64,000 bases of DNA. Source: Gordionus sp. m RMFG-2023 (lineage: Eukaryota > Nematomorpha > Gordioida > Chordodea > Parachordodidae). The notes under the pieces were generated by a model. The model made no database searches, was not told where the DNA came from, and saw only the letters and a list, made by a program, of their open reading frames with translations. A program made the position numbers and the translations under genes. The DNA lies in the NCBI RefSeq assembly GCF_954871325.1, contig NC_088777.1:39533366-39597365 (forward strand). Reading direction: 5' to 3'. Positions 1 to 12,361 of the stretch are shown piece after piece. Numbering within the stretch: the first letter of the stretch is position 1; every line of letters starts with the position of its first letter.

Positions 1-234
1 AGCTTAGAAAAAATCCTTCATTATCATTCATATTGACAATTTTTTTTTTTTTAACTTTATTATTTATTCATAATCATTAAATTACAGAGGATTAAAAAAT
101 ATATATTAAAATGGAATGGATATATTAAAAATTAAATATAAAAAAAATAAATATATAATATATATATAATCTATGAAGACATTAATAAGGACTATAAAAA
201 AAATATATATATTTTAAAAAAAGGGGGGTATATA
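1..234. other. AT-rich non-coding stretch
   Basis: Runs of A and T with TA dinucleotide repeats. I see no gene, RNA or transposon end here. Confidence 0.5.
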
Positions 235-590
235 TCATCCAAGAGAAGAGTGAATACTTAAAAAATTAGACCGGCAAATTTCCATGGAAATCTGCTGGCG
301 AAGGTAAAATCCTTCATTGGGGTCCCCTGAGATCTGTCTCATTTATTTTCCTATGATTTTAATGAAATAGAGGGCCTCGTCCAAACTTGCCTAGGGTATT
401 GGTAACGATAGGAATAAACATAGTGTGGCGAGGCCAGCGTATTTATTTTTTTTAAGGATTTCTGCCTTTTCGATAGCAGAAAATGAGAGGTTAGACTTGG
501 CTGCAAAATCAACGCAAGTGTAATCCCATGTTAGCGGAAGACCATTAGACCAGGGTATGAGAGAAATTACATCCGGGCGTATGAATTATA
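235..590 (-). pseudogene. Relic of a LINE-associated restriction-like endonuclease domain
   Basis: On the minus strand this GC-richer patch reads RPDVISLIPWSNG, then LTWDYTCVDFAAKSN, then EKAEILKKNKYAGLAT. This recalls a PD-(D/E)XK-like segment (PD...WDxTCVD...K) that recurs in retrotransposon-derived proteins of invertebrates. After a stop near 392 the similarity resumes in another frame with SGDPN and QQISMEICRSN, as expected for the C-terminal end of that domain. It is therefore a short broken fragment, not a gene. Seen: the motif order and the stop. Inferred: the family. I cannot say which LINE clade it came from, and no reverse transcriptase lies beside it. Confidence 0.45.
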
Positions 591-699
591 TTTTTTATTT
601 AAATTAAAAATACAATAATTGAATATCTCATGTTCTAAAGTATATTGATAGAATATTAAAATTTTAATTAAATAAATCTTTCATGAACAATCGAAATAT

Positions 700-707
700 T
701 AAATGGT
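700..707. repeat. Target-site duplication, left copy (TAAATGGT)
   Basis: Exact match to 3408-3415. The pair brackets the hAT-like element. Confidence 0.7.
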
Positions 708-3407
708 CACAGTTGAGCAGGTCCTCCGAAAAAAGAATCTAGATTCAGAAACAGATTCTTTATAAAAAATTGAATCTTAGATACAGATACTAGTATCTTT
801 TACAAAATATCGAATAGTTACAATATAAAGGATACATGTATTTGCTAAATTAGAATATCCATAGAAGATACTTTAAAATTATCAATACTAACTAAATAAG
901 AATAGTTTATAAAATCAGTTTTTATTTTATTTGTTACTAACATAACATATGCATATAATAAGAATGAATATTTACAATAATTAATAAAATATTTAATGAT
1001 GAATTAATTATAAGGCATTTTAATACTAGTATTAGCCCATTTTTAGCATAGATATGTAAGGGAAATTAGTATTTTTAATGGGAGTTAAAATATAAATTTG
1101 CTAAAGAGTATTTAAAATAGATATTACTTTATAAGATAATCATATTTTTCAAATAATTTATAATTAGATCTTGACCGTTTCGGCCTACTTAACATTGTGC
1201 TAAAACTAGATATTTCAATCGGAGAGCTAGCTGATGAAGGCGTTGCATTAATTTTCTTAATGGAAGGATAATAATTAAGCATTTATAATGTATTGTGACT
1301 TTCTTAAGTATAATTTAAAACCTTCACTTCAATGTTATTTGTAAACTCAGCAACATTTGTTTCGCCAATTAATGTGGGGTCACCATAGGCGTAGCCGGGG
1401 GGGGGGGCAAGAGGAAATTTCTTTCCACTTCAAAAATTTATCACTTTTTGTGAATATCATTTTAGCTAATAAAAATATATTCTTTAGTCCTCTGCCCACC
1501 CCCTGTCCCCCAAATATGTATGCATATACCTTAAACTATTGATTATAATTCATACTTTTTTGGGAAAAAAGCAAATTATATATATAAAAAAGTGAAACCA
1601 AAAAGGTTTTTTAGGAAATGAAATATAAGTCAAAAATAAGTCTTAAGACAAAAGTGAAATGTGTTATAGTTACTATTAAAAATTACTAAATAATATAATA
1701 TCCCAAATATAATTTTTTATTAGGTGAGTAACTTTAACTTATTTTTCTTATAAAATTGTAAAAATATTGATAAAATTAAATTATAAATTAAGTAAAAATT
1801 AACGCACAATACAAAGAGTGGAATATTATGTGTCTTATATTTACAGTATATCTAATTTTATCTAATATCGTAAGACAATCAAATAATCTTTACCAATAGG
1901 GAATTATATAATTTGAAGACTATAGAATATTGATAAGGACATCAGAAAACATTTTTTAAAGAATGTAAATTAAAAAAATAATTCTATATTTCAGTACGTT
2001 AATATCTAATAAGGTACATCCAATGTGGGATGAATAACAAGATGTTTAATTTTTAATTATATATTTTTAAATAAATAGATGGCTAAAGATTTAAATGCAA
2101 ATTGACTTATATTTATTATCAAAAGCATTTATTAGCAATATTTATTAAAATATTATTAAAGTAATATATTCTATAACTTTCAAATATGTCAGTAAAAGTG
2201 GCATTTTACCTAATATTTTGTAACCAATTCTATATAATAGAGAAATATCAACTATATGTCTACTTACTTTTTATAAAGAATTTTCATATACTTGTTTGGA
2301 ATAAATTTTTACCACGTTTTTATATTAATGTATATATATATTAAATTTATTATTTATATAATTTCTTATATTTTAAATAAAGATAATATTTTTTTTTTAT
2401 TAAATTTAACATTCTCTCTTGCAAAAATATTTTATGAATATATATATACAAAAATGGGGTATGGGGGCAAAGCCCCCGTAAATTTTATAATTTACCCCCT
2501 TTAGGAAAATCCTGGCTAAACCGTCTTCCACATTAAACCCTCCTCAAATTCAAATAACTACAGGTTTTCCTAAAATATGAATAGCGGAGATTATATTACT
2601 AATAACTATTGCTGCCAACTAGGATGTGTCCCCCAAAATATGGATATGATATTGATGACAAAAAAGCCTCGTTATATTCATATCATATAAAAATATTTTT
2701 TTAAAATCTTTTGCCCATACCATCTTGGGCAGCTTTTAATTAAGGTAGAATTGTAAACTTAAATTTTTAAGACAACCTATGTCCCTTTTAACCACATAAT
2801 AATATACCTTTATATGTTTAACAAAATTTGTGTTGAACCCTTTATCATTTTTTTGTTTATACAGGTTTTACATTCACATTGTCTTTTTAACTTTTATTTA
2901 AAAAAAATTTTCATCTAAAATTTTAAGATTGGGATAAACGCATTTCCATAATTTAAGTTTCATTACCTTCTTCTTCACAACCATGAGTGTCATCCTACAA
3001 GTTAAATATATCACATAAAATTGGTAATGATATTCTATCGAATTACATTTATATATAAAATATAATCTTTACTTTTTCGTTTTGGTGTTGTTATTTTTTA
3101 TCTATCTTAGTATGAGTTGGAAACTCTCCAGCTAATTTTGGTTGTCAATATATTTAAAATATGGTGGAGAAAAATAAGGAAATTAATACAAGATTCCCGA
3201 AGAAAATAAGATATATACTGTAATATGTAAAATTTTAAACATGAATGTTAAAAAGAATCTGTATCCTTTGTCAAGAAAATGAAAGAGATACAAGATTCAT
3301 TTCAGAAAGTTACTCGTATATTATTTAAAATGTCAAAAAGATACTGAGTACAAGATATGAAAGGTTCTTGTATCTTAGATACAAGTATTTGATACTGCCC
3401 AACTTTG
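708..3407. mobile_element. hAT-like DNA transposon, 2.7 kb, no intact transposase
   Basis: The left end starts CACAGTTGAGCAG and the right end is CTGCCCAACTTTG, whose reverse complement CAAAGTTGGGCAG matches at 11 of 13 positions. The flanks are an exact 8-bp duplication, TAAATGGT, at 700-707 and 3408-3415, the target length of hAT elements. Both subterminal regions are rich in short GATAC/GTATC words (about 720-850 and 3240-3395), which look like transposase-binding repeats. The interior is AT-rich, holds a GC-rich hairpin (GGGGGCAAAGCCCCC near 2463) and has no recognisable transposase, so it is either a non-autonomous element or one decayed beyond recognition. Confidence 0.7.
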
Positions 3408-3415
3408 TAAATGGT
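3408..3415. repeat. Target-site duplication, right copy (TAAATGGT)
   Basis: Exact match to 700-707. Confidence 0.7.
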
Positions 3416-4319
3416 GACAATCTAAATCTTTAATTAATAATTCAGTCTGATCTATCTGTCAAAACGTCAAGGATACAAATAACACCTTTCAGTAGATTGC
3501 CACTTCCATATTCCACTTACCCATTAATATAGGGAGAATCAAAATTAATTTAACAATTTTAAACCCTATATTTATAGTCATACAAAGAAATAAATAGTTT
3601 TTATAATTGCTGAAAAGTGAAGGTAGGTAGAGAGTTTAGGATAAGATAATAAAAAATGAAACGAAATAGTAAAACAAAATTTATTTTTTATTTAATTCAT
3701 TTTGAATGCAATTATGTATCTAAAAAATTATAACTCTATATATACTTTTTCGAATTCAATTTAGTTATACTATCAATGAAACTATTAATATTATGTCAGG
3801 TGTAAGAAATAATATAATAAGTCCGTGAGGTATAAATTAAGTTAATATATTATAAAATATGTTTGTATTGAGTTAAATATACGTCTAACCTTGAAGGTTC
3901 AACAGATCTACGCTAGGTTTTCCTCATTTCTATCTAATTGGAACTAATTTAATTTGGGTGTAAAAGTAAAAATATGAAAAGCCCTCCACGCGGTGGGCAA
4001 GCCGCACGTACTTGTAGCGCAACATTCCGAAAAATGTTGCTTAAACCTCTATAGGCTTAAAGGAGTGGGGCAAAAAAAGAACCTATACCCGAGAACTACA
4101 GAATAATTTAATTACTTTGAGAGTGGGGGAGGGGTGGATGTTTTTAATTTTAAAAATTTTACTATACTAATGCTGGTTTTGTTGTAAGGAAATTTAAAAG
4201 AATACTTCCAAATAAGAATTGATTCCCATAAAGTCAAGCAATTCCGATATATCATATGAACAAGATTTCCTAAGATTTAAGTACCTTTCTTTAATGCGAA
4301 AAAGTTTTTAAATAGATCT
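3416..4319. other. Intergenic, with a small GC-richer hairpin patch
   Basis: Mostly AT-rich sequence with no coding signal. At about 3985-4100 there is a GC-richer patch with two inverted repeats: CCAC/GTGG around GCG near 3988, and GCAACATT/AATGTTGC with a six-base loop at about 4019-4041. It could be the tail of a small non-autonomous element or untranslated sequence of the neighbouring LINE, but I cannot assign it. Confidence 0.35.
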
Positions 4320-7058
4320 TTAACTATTATTTAGTTTTATGAATTGTTTCATATTAATATTTAATTCCATCACATCTTTTATGGTTTTATAGTACCAAAA
4401 TAATTTATATTTCCTATATTGTTTCCCTTTATATGTATACAACCATGCTATGGCGTCATATGCTAGATTATGATTAGACTTCCTAATTATGTGAGCCAGG
4501 AACTGAATACTACGTTTTTTTAAAGTAATGCTTATAGGCGTGTGATTAGACTTCTTCCAAAGATTTGAGTTTGAGATAACTCTTGGATAAAAAATACCAT
4601 TTATTGTATGTACACAATTATTTATAAATGATTGGAGTCGTCACATTACTGTCTTATTTGTTTCCTAAATATCGCCTCCATATAATAAAATAGAAACTAT
4701 CGTCGAGTTAAATAAACTCAATCTGGTAAATACAAATATTTCTCTCGATTTCCATATTTTCATATACATATAAAAAACGCCTTTCGCATTTTATATTCTA
4801 ATTTTCATTTCTTCTCTACATTCGCCTTAATTATTTAGAGTGACCCCCAAATACTTAATTTTGATGACTATTTTTATTATGTTTTCTCCCACTATAAGAT
4901 TATGAAGTGGATGTGTATTAGGTGAGGGGAGAATAACCATTTTATTAAAATTTATCTTTAGTCCGACTCTACGACTCAAGGCCCCAATAAGATAGAGCCA
5001 TCTCTTCGTTTATTCAATGCTTTTAGATATAACGACAATGTCATCAGCGCATAATATGATCCTATTTACGAAATATAGCGTCTCCCTTAATCCAATGTCA
5101 ACCAGATCAGCTGCGCCAATTGCTTCTTTTATTACTTTATTTATTATAATATTGAACAGAAGTGGTGATAATGTACAACCTTGTTTCACCCCTTTTTTAA
5201 TTCTAAAGTACGGGGATATTTTATCATTGGTCTTAAAACATGCCGTTAGCTTGGAATAATAATTTTTTAAGATAAAAATAATGTTGGGTTCAATACCACA
5301 TTCTTATAGTACTTCCCATAGAGCATCCACATTATCAAAGGCTCTACTAAAATCTATAAATGTGTGATATGTGGGGATCTTGTATTTCCAACACTTCTGC
5401 ATTACAATTTTCAACGATAAAATTGGTTCTAAAATATTTTTATTGGGCCGGTATGCACAAATGTATTCTGGGAAGAGATGCATTCTGTTTTTAATGAGGA
5501 CCATAAAAATTTTTGAGACGCAGGATGTAAGAGCTACTGCGCGGTAGTCGGTAAACTTCCATGGGGTTTTGACTTTCGGGAAATTACATAAGAGGGATCT
5601 GTTCCATTAATCTGGAGTATTCTCACTTTCCCATATTATATTAAATAGGGCTAATAGAAAAGAGGAAATGTCTCGGAGCTTTATTGTTTCGTTATTTTTT
5701 GACTATATTTGTAATTTCATTTAAGGAAAAACCTGACGGAGATATGGTGGGGTGTGTATTCATGTTTGTCAGAGGAGTTACCTTTCGAGAGTCGAAGACC
5801 GACATGTAATAATCGAGCCATACTGCCATTTGTTCATCCTTATCCGTAACTTTCCCATTTCCTAAAACATCAAAGGAAGTTGTCTGAAACAACAAGGTTT
5901 GCAGAAGTATTTTAGTTTTTTATAAGAATCGTAGATTCTATTTTCTTTTATATCTTTGTCAATATCCGCAGCTTTTTTCTCTATGTAAATTCTTCTATGA
6001 CTCCGCAATAACCTCTGGATATTCTTCCATAAGTCACTCTTTGAGTCGTTCGCTATTCTTAGTTGATTTATTTTTTCCAAGGTCTCACCCCACATCCATC
6101 CTTTCCTTTAAGAGTACATTTGGCAGGCCCCTATAAGCTTCAGCAAGCTTCTTTTTAAATAGTACCCAAAATTCTTCAATATTCCCATAACTGTTAGCAT
6201 TTATAAAGTTAACTTTTTTCGAGTTTAGTACATGATCAAAAAGTATTTTGTTTCCCTGCATTTGTAATTTATTTAATTTCCGTAGAAAATAAATTTTTGA
6301 AGAATTTGTGATGGATACCGTCGAGTTTAGTCTTTTATTATTAATATGATAGCCCCAAATATTTTTTAATATTGATATTAGCAATAATCATTCTGTGATC
6401 TGATAGGTTTATCTTTGTAGATGCTTTAACATCATCAAACCAAACGATGAACATTGGATATATTTGAGATTTCTGCCTATCTCTCGCAAAGGTGTACATA
6501 TTTATTTCACGATGGCAAAAAAAGTGTTCTCAATCTTGAAATTTTTATTTCTTCAGTAATCGAGAAATTTTTTGCTATCTACACTATTCCGTTGTTGAAT
6601 GGCAGCATGCCCAATGACCCCCTTGCTTATATATTCACTCTCATTACTTAATTTCATATTCAGATCACCCAGTATTGTTATATTGTATCTGCTCGATAGT
6701 GAATTTATTATATTTAACATTATATCTAAGAAACTCGTCCTTTCACTCCTATTTGGTGGGACATAAAAATTTACAATTATAGTGGGTCTGAAATTTGTGT
6801 TTAGATAGAGGAGACCACACCTCTCTGATATGGGTACGAATTTTATAATGTATTTTTGTAACCGCTTATTTGTAAGGAAGGCAATCCCGGACCAACTATT
6901 GGAAGTGGCCCGAACAGAACATCTTACAATCATTAAAGTTCGCAGTGCTGTTTCCTGGGCAACGAGCCTGAATACCTATTATATCAATTCTCCGCTTCCA
7001 ACAATCTTAAGAGAACCGCTAACTTGTTATTCACTTCATTAATATTTAGTGACGCCAT
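4320..7058 (-). mobile_element. Decayed APE-type non-LTR retrotransposon (RTE-like LINE)
   Basis: Read on the minus strand from an ATG near 7058 to a stop at 4320, about 2.7 kb, close to the single-ORF size of RTE-like LINEs. In order it shows an apurinic endonuclease region (start MASLNINE; later ITILGDLNMKLSN at about 6650-6700), a linker, and a reverse transcriptase with YRPNKNILEP, DFSRAFDNVDALW, GVKQGCTLSPLLFNIIINK and the catalytic CADDIVV box (about 5030), then a thumb with KYLGVT. The C-terminal LKKRSIQFLAHIIRKSNHNL resembles the last domain of these LINEs. The frame is lost several times by stops and frameshifts, so it is dead. The clade call is by layout only. Confidence 0.8.
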
Positions 7059-8640
7059 TTGTAACTTGCCTGTGAAAAGTTTCTCCATTTCAGTATAATA
7101 TGTTAATATCAAACACGAATGAATGAAACAAACAACTTTATGCTACACAACACCTAGTATAAATGAAATAATTATATATAAATCCATATTTAGCAATAAT
7201 AAAAATATTAAACAAAAAAATTTAATAATGTCATTAATTTGTAGCTTCTGTACAAAATTAATCAAAGTGACAAAGGCAAATCTTTTATATAAACATAGTT
7301 ACATAAGGATAACATGTCCTTTTCTCATAAACCCCCAACAAATGAAATTATAACAATATTCAAACTTTTAAAAATAATATTGAGCCATGTCCATCTAATA
7401 ATACAGATTATCTTGAAAGATTTTTTGAATGGAGAAAGGGTCCCATCTTGATGCATATACCCAGTAAATCTAGAAACCAAATTTCTAATTTGTCATGATT
7501 CAAATCATAAAAGTTAATGTGAACATAAATTATAAAATCATGGAAAGATTTACTAACCTTCTCTCATGCATATCAAGTCCAGTTAGTTAAGAGTCTCGTT
7601 ACACAGCGTCTACATGAATGGTGGGAATATGAACAGTTTGCAATTTTTTTAAAGGAGGGTGGGGGGGGGCATTTAAAGGGGGTAGAATAAATTTATTGTG
7701 GAATTGTCTAAATATTTAGATGAAATGGGGCAAAATGTATTACTGTAAAAACTAATATACTTTTATTAAAGACAATCATAATACAATGAAATTTCTAAAC
7801 ATCGACCAAATCTATATATTGCACACAATAATGGACATTATTTAACAAATAAAACAATTTCTGGATCACCTTCTGCTATCCTTTTAAATGTAAAAGGGTT
7901 AGGGATTCTATCAGCAAACTTTTGTTTATGCCAAACAATATACTATAATAATGCATTCATTATAAATGTGAGAGGTTTTAATTGAATTCATGTTCTAAAA
8001 AATAACTCTTTTACGTTTACAACATTTTGATAGTTGGTAGCAAAGCCAGCGTCTACATGGCAGAAAATTTGATGGAGGCTAACCCCCTCCAAAATCTACT
8101 CATACCCACCTAAACAGACCTACGATGTTATAGTGATTTTATTTAAAAAATCTTATAATAAGCCACCATTTATAACCTTACAACATAATTCTATTTACAA
8201 TCTTTCAAGCCTATTTATGGTAAAAAAAAATTAAAAAATTTGTAGGTGATAATCAACTTATATTTAAATAATGCAATAATTTGGTTGATATTCACTTTAT
8301 TTTCATAAAATATATATAAGTGAATTAAATGAGATAACATATTAATATTTCTATAAAAAAGATCTAAAATATTGTAAAATATATAAGACGAGTAATTTTA
8401 AAGAGGTATATTTAGCCTGATTTCACATACCAATATTACCTTTTAATTAATTAAAAACATGTATTGTAAATAGAGTTATTATATAAAATATTAGAATAAA
8501 ATGAATTATAGTATATTTCGCATTGAAATTATAAAATGTTAAATTAAATTTACATTTTTTAAAAGCATATATATTTGCTGTGAAAAAGATTCATTACTTA
8601 TTTTATTAATAATTTGGATAACCTTATAGATGTTAATGCA
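7059..8640. other. AT-rich interval with no supported gene
   Basis: No conserved protein signal apart from one short exon-like minus-strand reading frame (7838-7942). It contains two copies of the 13-mer CAGCGTCTACATG (7604-7616 and 8047-8059), which occurs again inverted at 30082-30094. A homopolymeric G run lies near 7664. Confidence 0.4.
7838..7942 (-). CDS. Possible short 3' exon of unknown gene
   Basis: A 34-codon minus-strand reading frame ends in a stop at 7838 and contains HKQKFADRIPNPFTFKRI followed by AEGDPEIVLFVK. Its amino-acid make-up looks like real protein, unlike the surrounding AT-rich DNA. A plausible splice acceptor (TTATAG) sits just upstream at about 7943-7948 on the minus strand. 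I do not recognise the family and found no partner exon, so it may be a terminal exon, a gene relic or chance. Confidence 0.25.
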   Translation of the reverse strand, partial: YIVWHKQKFADRIPNPFTFKRIAEGDPEIVLFVK

Positions 8641-9237
8641 GATTGTGTTATAATATCATCGATCAATTGTAAAATTTTCAAAAACATCAATTTCGCTGGA
8701 TATTAACAGTAAATTTTATAAAAATGGGTCCGAAATTTTATTCCGCATTCGAGTTTTGTTTATTTTTACTTTACTCATGGCTCTTTCGGCTAAACAGGAA
8801 GTTATAGGAAGGGTTAATAAATATTTATATAATAAATTTAAATTATAATAAAAATTTAAATGATTTAAAAGTAGGTATGGTAATATAAAAGAGTATTTTA
8901 TCCATTTTTTTATTTTGGTCATGATTTCGCTGTTGATATTTTCTTCGGTAGTTTGATCGTTTGCAATACCTTTAATTATATACAATTACAAATAAAATAT
9001 CAATAAATTACTTTCATCTATATATAACGCGTCATTCTTTTTAACTTTCAAAAGATCTTCGCAAAAAATGATTGATTGAGGCTCCAAATATAAAGAGCGA
9101 AAATCATTATAATCATCAACAATGTTTTGGACATTCAATTGATAAGTATGACAAATTTCGGATATTTGCCATCCTTCTATTTTTTCATTATCTATAATTC
9201 CAGCGGGAGTAAAAATGGATATTTGTGATAAAAATTT
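8640..9237 (-). pseudogene. ZMYM1-like hAT transposase relic B, C-terminal part
   Basis: The minus strand reads GWQISEICHTYQLNVQNIVD, then a segment ending LLTLPITSCLAERAMSKVKI and NKTRMRNKISD, which is the hAT C-terminal dimerisation region as found in ZMYM1/DUF4371-type transposases. The region continues in weaker form to about 8640 (SSEIDVFENFTIDR). At 9237 it is cut by the Gypsy element. The preceding part of the same protein resumes at 16578, with the 5-bp sequence AATTT on both sides. It is interrupted by stops, so inactive. Confidence 0.7.
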
Positions 9238-9540
9238 TGTTATATATTAAAAATTTATATATTCTAATTTAAAAAGTTATATTTTTAATCTAATTTTTGT
9301 AACCTTACCTATTATTACTTTTTGTTTTTCGTTTTAATTATATGTATTCTAATTTAAAAAGTTATATTTTTAATCTAATTTTTGTAACCTTACCTATTAT
9401 TACTTTTTGTTTTTCGTTTTGATTATATGTATTCTAATTTATATTTTTAGATAATATATATATAGTGTGTGTACGAAGATAAAGGAAATAATAATGCAAT
9501 ATATTTTTACTTACTCTCACCATATCCCTTATTCTCTTCA
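9238..9540 (+). repeat. 5' LTR of the Gypsy fossil
   Basis: 303 bp, TG...CA, nearly identical to 16268-16572. Internally it holds two tandem copies of an 85-bp unit (9260-9344 and 9345-9429) and the start of a third. The same arrangement is in the other LTR. Confidence 0.9.
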
Positions 9541-10287
9541 TGGTGCTCCCCGTTTGGCAGAAAAAACTCGCCACCACGGAAATTTTTTTTCTCGTAAATA
9601 TGAATAATAAAAAAATTATAAAACGATACAAATAAATTCTATATACAGAAGGAAAAAAAAGGTAAAATCATTTAAAATTATTTCCATTATGTTTGCTTTC
9701 AAACTCATTAATATTCCTTGGGAAATTTCTGTTAATATACTATTTGAATTGACTTACAATTGTGATGTGCACTACTCTAGGATACTGGGTAGTAACGACG
9801 TTTTATTTGAATTTGTGAACCTTAAGGAAATGATTAATTGTTTTGAATTATTGAATGGCAAATATTACGTATACAAGGAGTCGGAGTTTATCCAATTACA
9901 TTGTATTTTTGTTAAAATATGATATGTTATAATTTCTAATATATACGGTTTATTAATAAAACATGGGTATAAAACCAGAATTAATATACAAAATTCCAAA
10001 ATTGGTTGGACCACTTACTGAGATTTACTTAGACAGAATATTAAGTTATTTTTCGACCAGCACATTATCGGACTCTATTAAAATAAATACTTTGCTTAAT
10101 AATTTATCAGACGAGGTCTTTGACAATATTAAATCAATTTGTTCCGATACCGACATATTAGATCTTAAAATTGTGACTAAAAAGTTAACTTACCTTTTAC
10201 CTGTGCAAGATAAAAACATTTTAATAAATAAATTTAACTTATTACAGCAGAACTCGAGTGAGAATTTCATGCAATGGTACATAAGAG

Positions 10288-12361
10288 CAGGGTTTCGAAC
10301 CGTTTAGTATAACGGTTCGGTTCGTTCCGGTTTTTAGTTTAAAATTTTATAAAGGTTTTGTTCCATTTCGGTTTTTAAAAAAAAATCATATCGGTTCGGT
10401 TCGGTTTATAATTTATAACGGTTCTTTTCGGTTTGTTCCGTTTTTATAAATTTAATTTTAAAAAAAATTAATCATTAACCATGTATATATTAATTTTAGA
10501 GAAAAATCTTTTTAGTTTATAATTTCTTATTTAATTTATCCATGATAATCTAATAGATATTTTTATTAAATTTAGGAAATATAAATTAGACAAATTAGTT
10601 TTTTTTATTTTATAAATAAATAAGATAAAAACAAACATGCGTAAATACAATAATGAATAAAATAATATGTATACTATACTAGTTAGGTTTAAAAAGAGAA
10701 TTCGAACGGATAACTAAAATATTTTCTAATATTTCAGGATTTAATTTAGTTCTCTGGGCAGAGAGTATAAACTTAAGGCTTGAAAATGCTCTTTCTACGG
10801 AGACCTGCGTAGCTCGAACTGCTAGCACAGTTATAGCTAACTTATAAAGTTCTGGCATACTATTCTTTACATTTTCCCAATAATTCAAAAGATTAGTATC
10901 TTTTTCTAATCTCTCTATATTATCAAATGACAGAATTATATATTCTATTTCTATACATTTATTATAATTTTCGATGCCCTGAGAATTATTCTTTTTAAGA
11001 CTTTCATGCGACTTTAATAAATCTTCAAAATCATCATCTAAATTATCCTTCGAATACGAACACGTAGGCATAGTATTTAGAATTTCAATATTCTGATTAT
11101 TTAGATTTTGTATCAAGTTCCAAGTTTTACAAAGATGTTTTCTGGCGATCTCTCTTTCTTCAAAAGTTAAAAATACATTATATCTAGGGTCGAGATAAAT
11201 AGCAGAGCAAAAAACTTCATTTTTAAAATTTATTTCTCGTGCTTTCATCGTAGAAACTAAAAGTCTGGCAAATGGAGTGTCTACTTTACTCGTTTGCATG
11301 AGACATTTGATCCACGCAGCATAAAAATCTCCCATTGTCAATTGTTCACTTTGTAAATATTTTGTCAAAACATAAGCTGGATATAAAGCTTTTAATATGT
11401 CACTAATTATTTTCCATTCATTCTGATAAACATTTTTCGCGATCGCTTTGGATCGATATTTCTTGGCAAAAGCTTTTTAACTCTAGTAATCTCTCCAACA
11501 TTAAATAGATAGAGTTCCATCTTGTGCAACAATCTATTACTGGTTTTTTCAAATTTAATTTTGAGAGAATAGCCATTGTTGTCTGATTTCTTATTTTTTT
11601 GCAGATGTTTCTTGCTTTATTTATAATGACAATTTCATTTGAATTTTTAATGCAATCATTAATTGCTAATTGAAATGTATGTGAAGCACATCTAATACCT
11701 CTTAATATGGATCTGGCATTTGGTGCAAGATTAATATTTTCAATATTAAAAAGTTCTTTATTTTCATCATGAATTATATCATTATTATTTAAATCGTCAT
11801 TATCTATATCATTATTATTTAAGTCATCATTAATTAAATAATCGTTAAGGTCATCATCTTCATCATCTTCTTCATCGTGTAGTATTAATAGCTTAAGTAA
11901 CTTAATCATATTTTCTGCATTATCGGTGGTTATTGTGTAAATCTGCTCAATTTTTATTTCATATTCTTTTAGAACATCTAGAATAATTTTTTTAAGATAT
12001 TCTGATGTGTGTCGTTCTTTAATCACTTTCATGCATAGAGTCCTTAATTTTATTTTTCCGTTATTTATAAATTGAATATTGATCCCCAATATGGACCTAT
12101 CATATCTAGTTGCTATATCTAATTTTAACGAATTAAGTTTTTGATATACTTCAGGAAAATTAAAATTTTAAATTTAGGTTAATAATTTAAAATTCATTAT
12201 TTTTAAAACGGTTTTGCACCGGTTTAAACCGGTTCAAAATATTTATAACGGTTCGGTTTGCTCTTTTAATATTTTCTTCATAACGGTTCGGTTAAGGTTA
12301 CGGTTCAGAAAATCATAACGGTTCATTCCGGTTTTGCGGTTCGGTTCGGTTCGAACCCCTG
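10288..12361 (-). mobile_element. hAT transposon D inserted in the Gypsy gag region
   Basis: A 2074-bp element starting CAGGGTTTCGAACCG and ending CGGTTCGAACCCCTG (inverted, one mismatch), flanked by an exact 8-bp duplication CATAAGAG at 10280-10287 and 12362-12369. Both ends contain many direct and inverted copies of CGGTTCGG/CCGAACCG, giving GC-rich islands at about 10300-10450 and 12200-12360. The middle carries a minus-strand hAT transposase. It is younger than the Gypsy element it interrupts. Confidence 0.92.
10679..12160 (-). pseudogene. hAT transposase of element D
   Basis: The minus strand encodes the hAT catalytic core, with RYDRSILGINIQF and TITTDNAENMIKLLKLL (the DDE-region TDNA box), an acidic Asp/Asn-rich insert typical of this lineage, GIRCASHTFQLAIND, CTRWNSIYLMLERLLELK and the C-terminal dimerisation motif ITVLAVRATQVSVERAFSSL. 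The frame is lost once near 11418, between the WNS region and the C-terminal half, and no N-terminal BED zinc finger is visible upstream of about 12160. The copy is thus truncated and frameshifted although the rest reads cleanly, which suggests recent inactivation. It resembles ZBED-type transposases by motif order. Confidence 0.85.
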
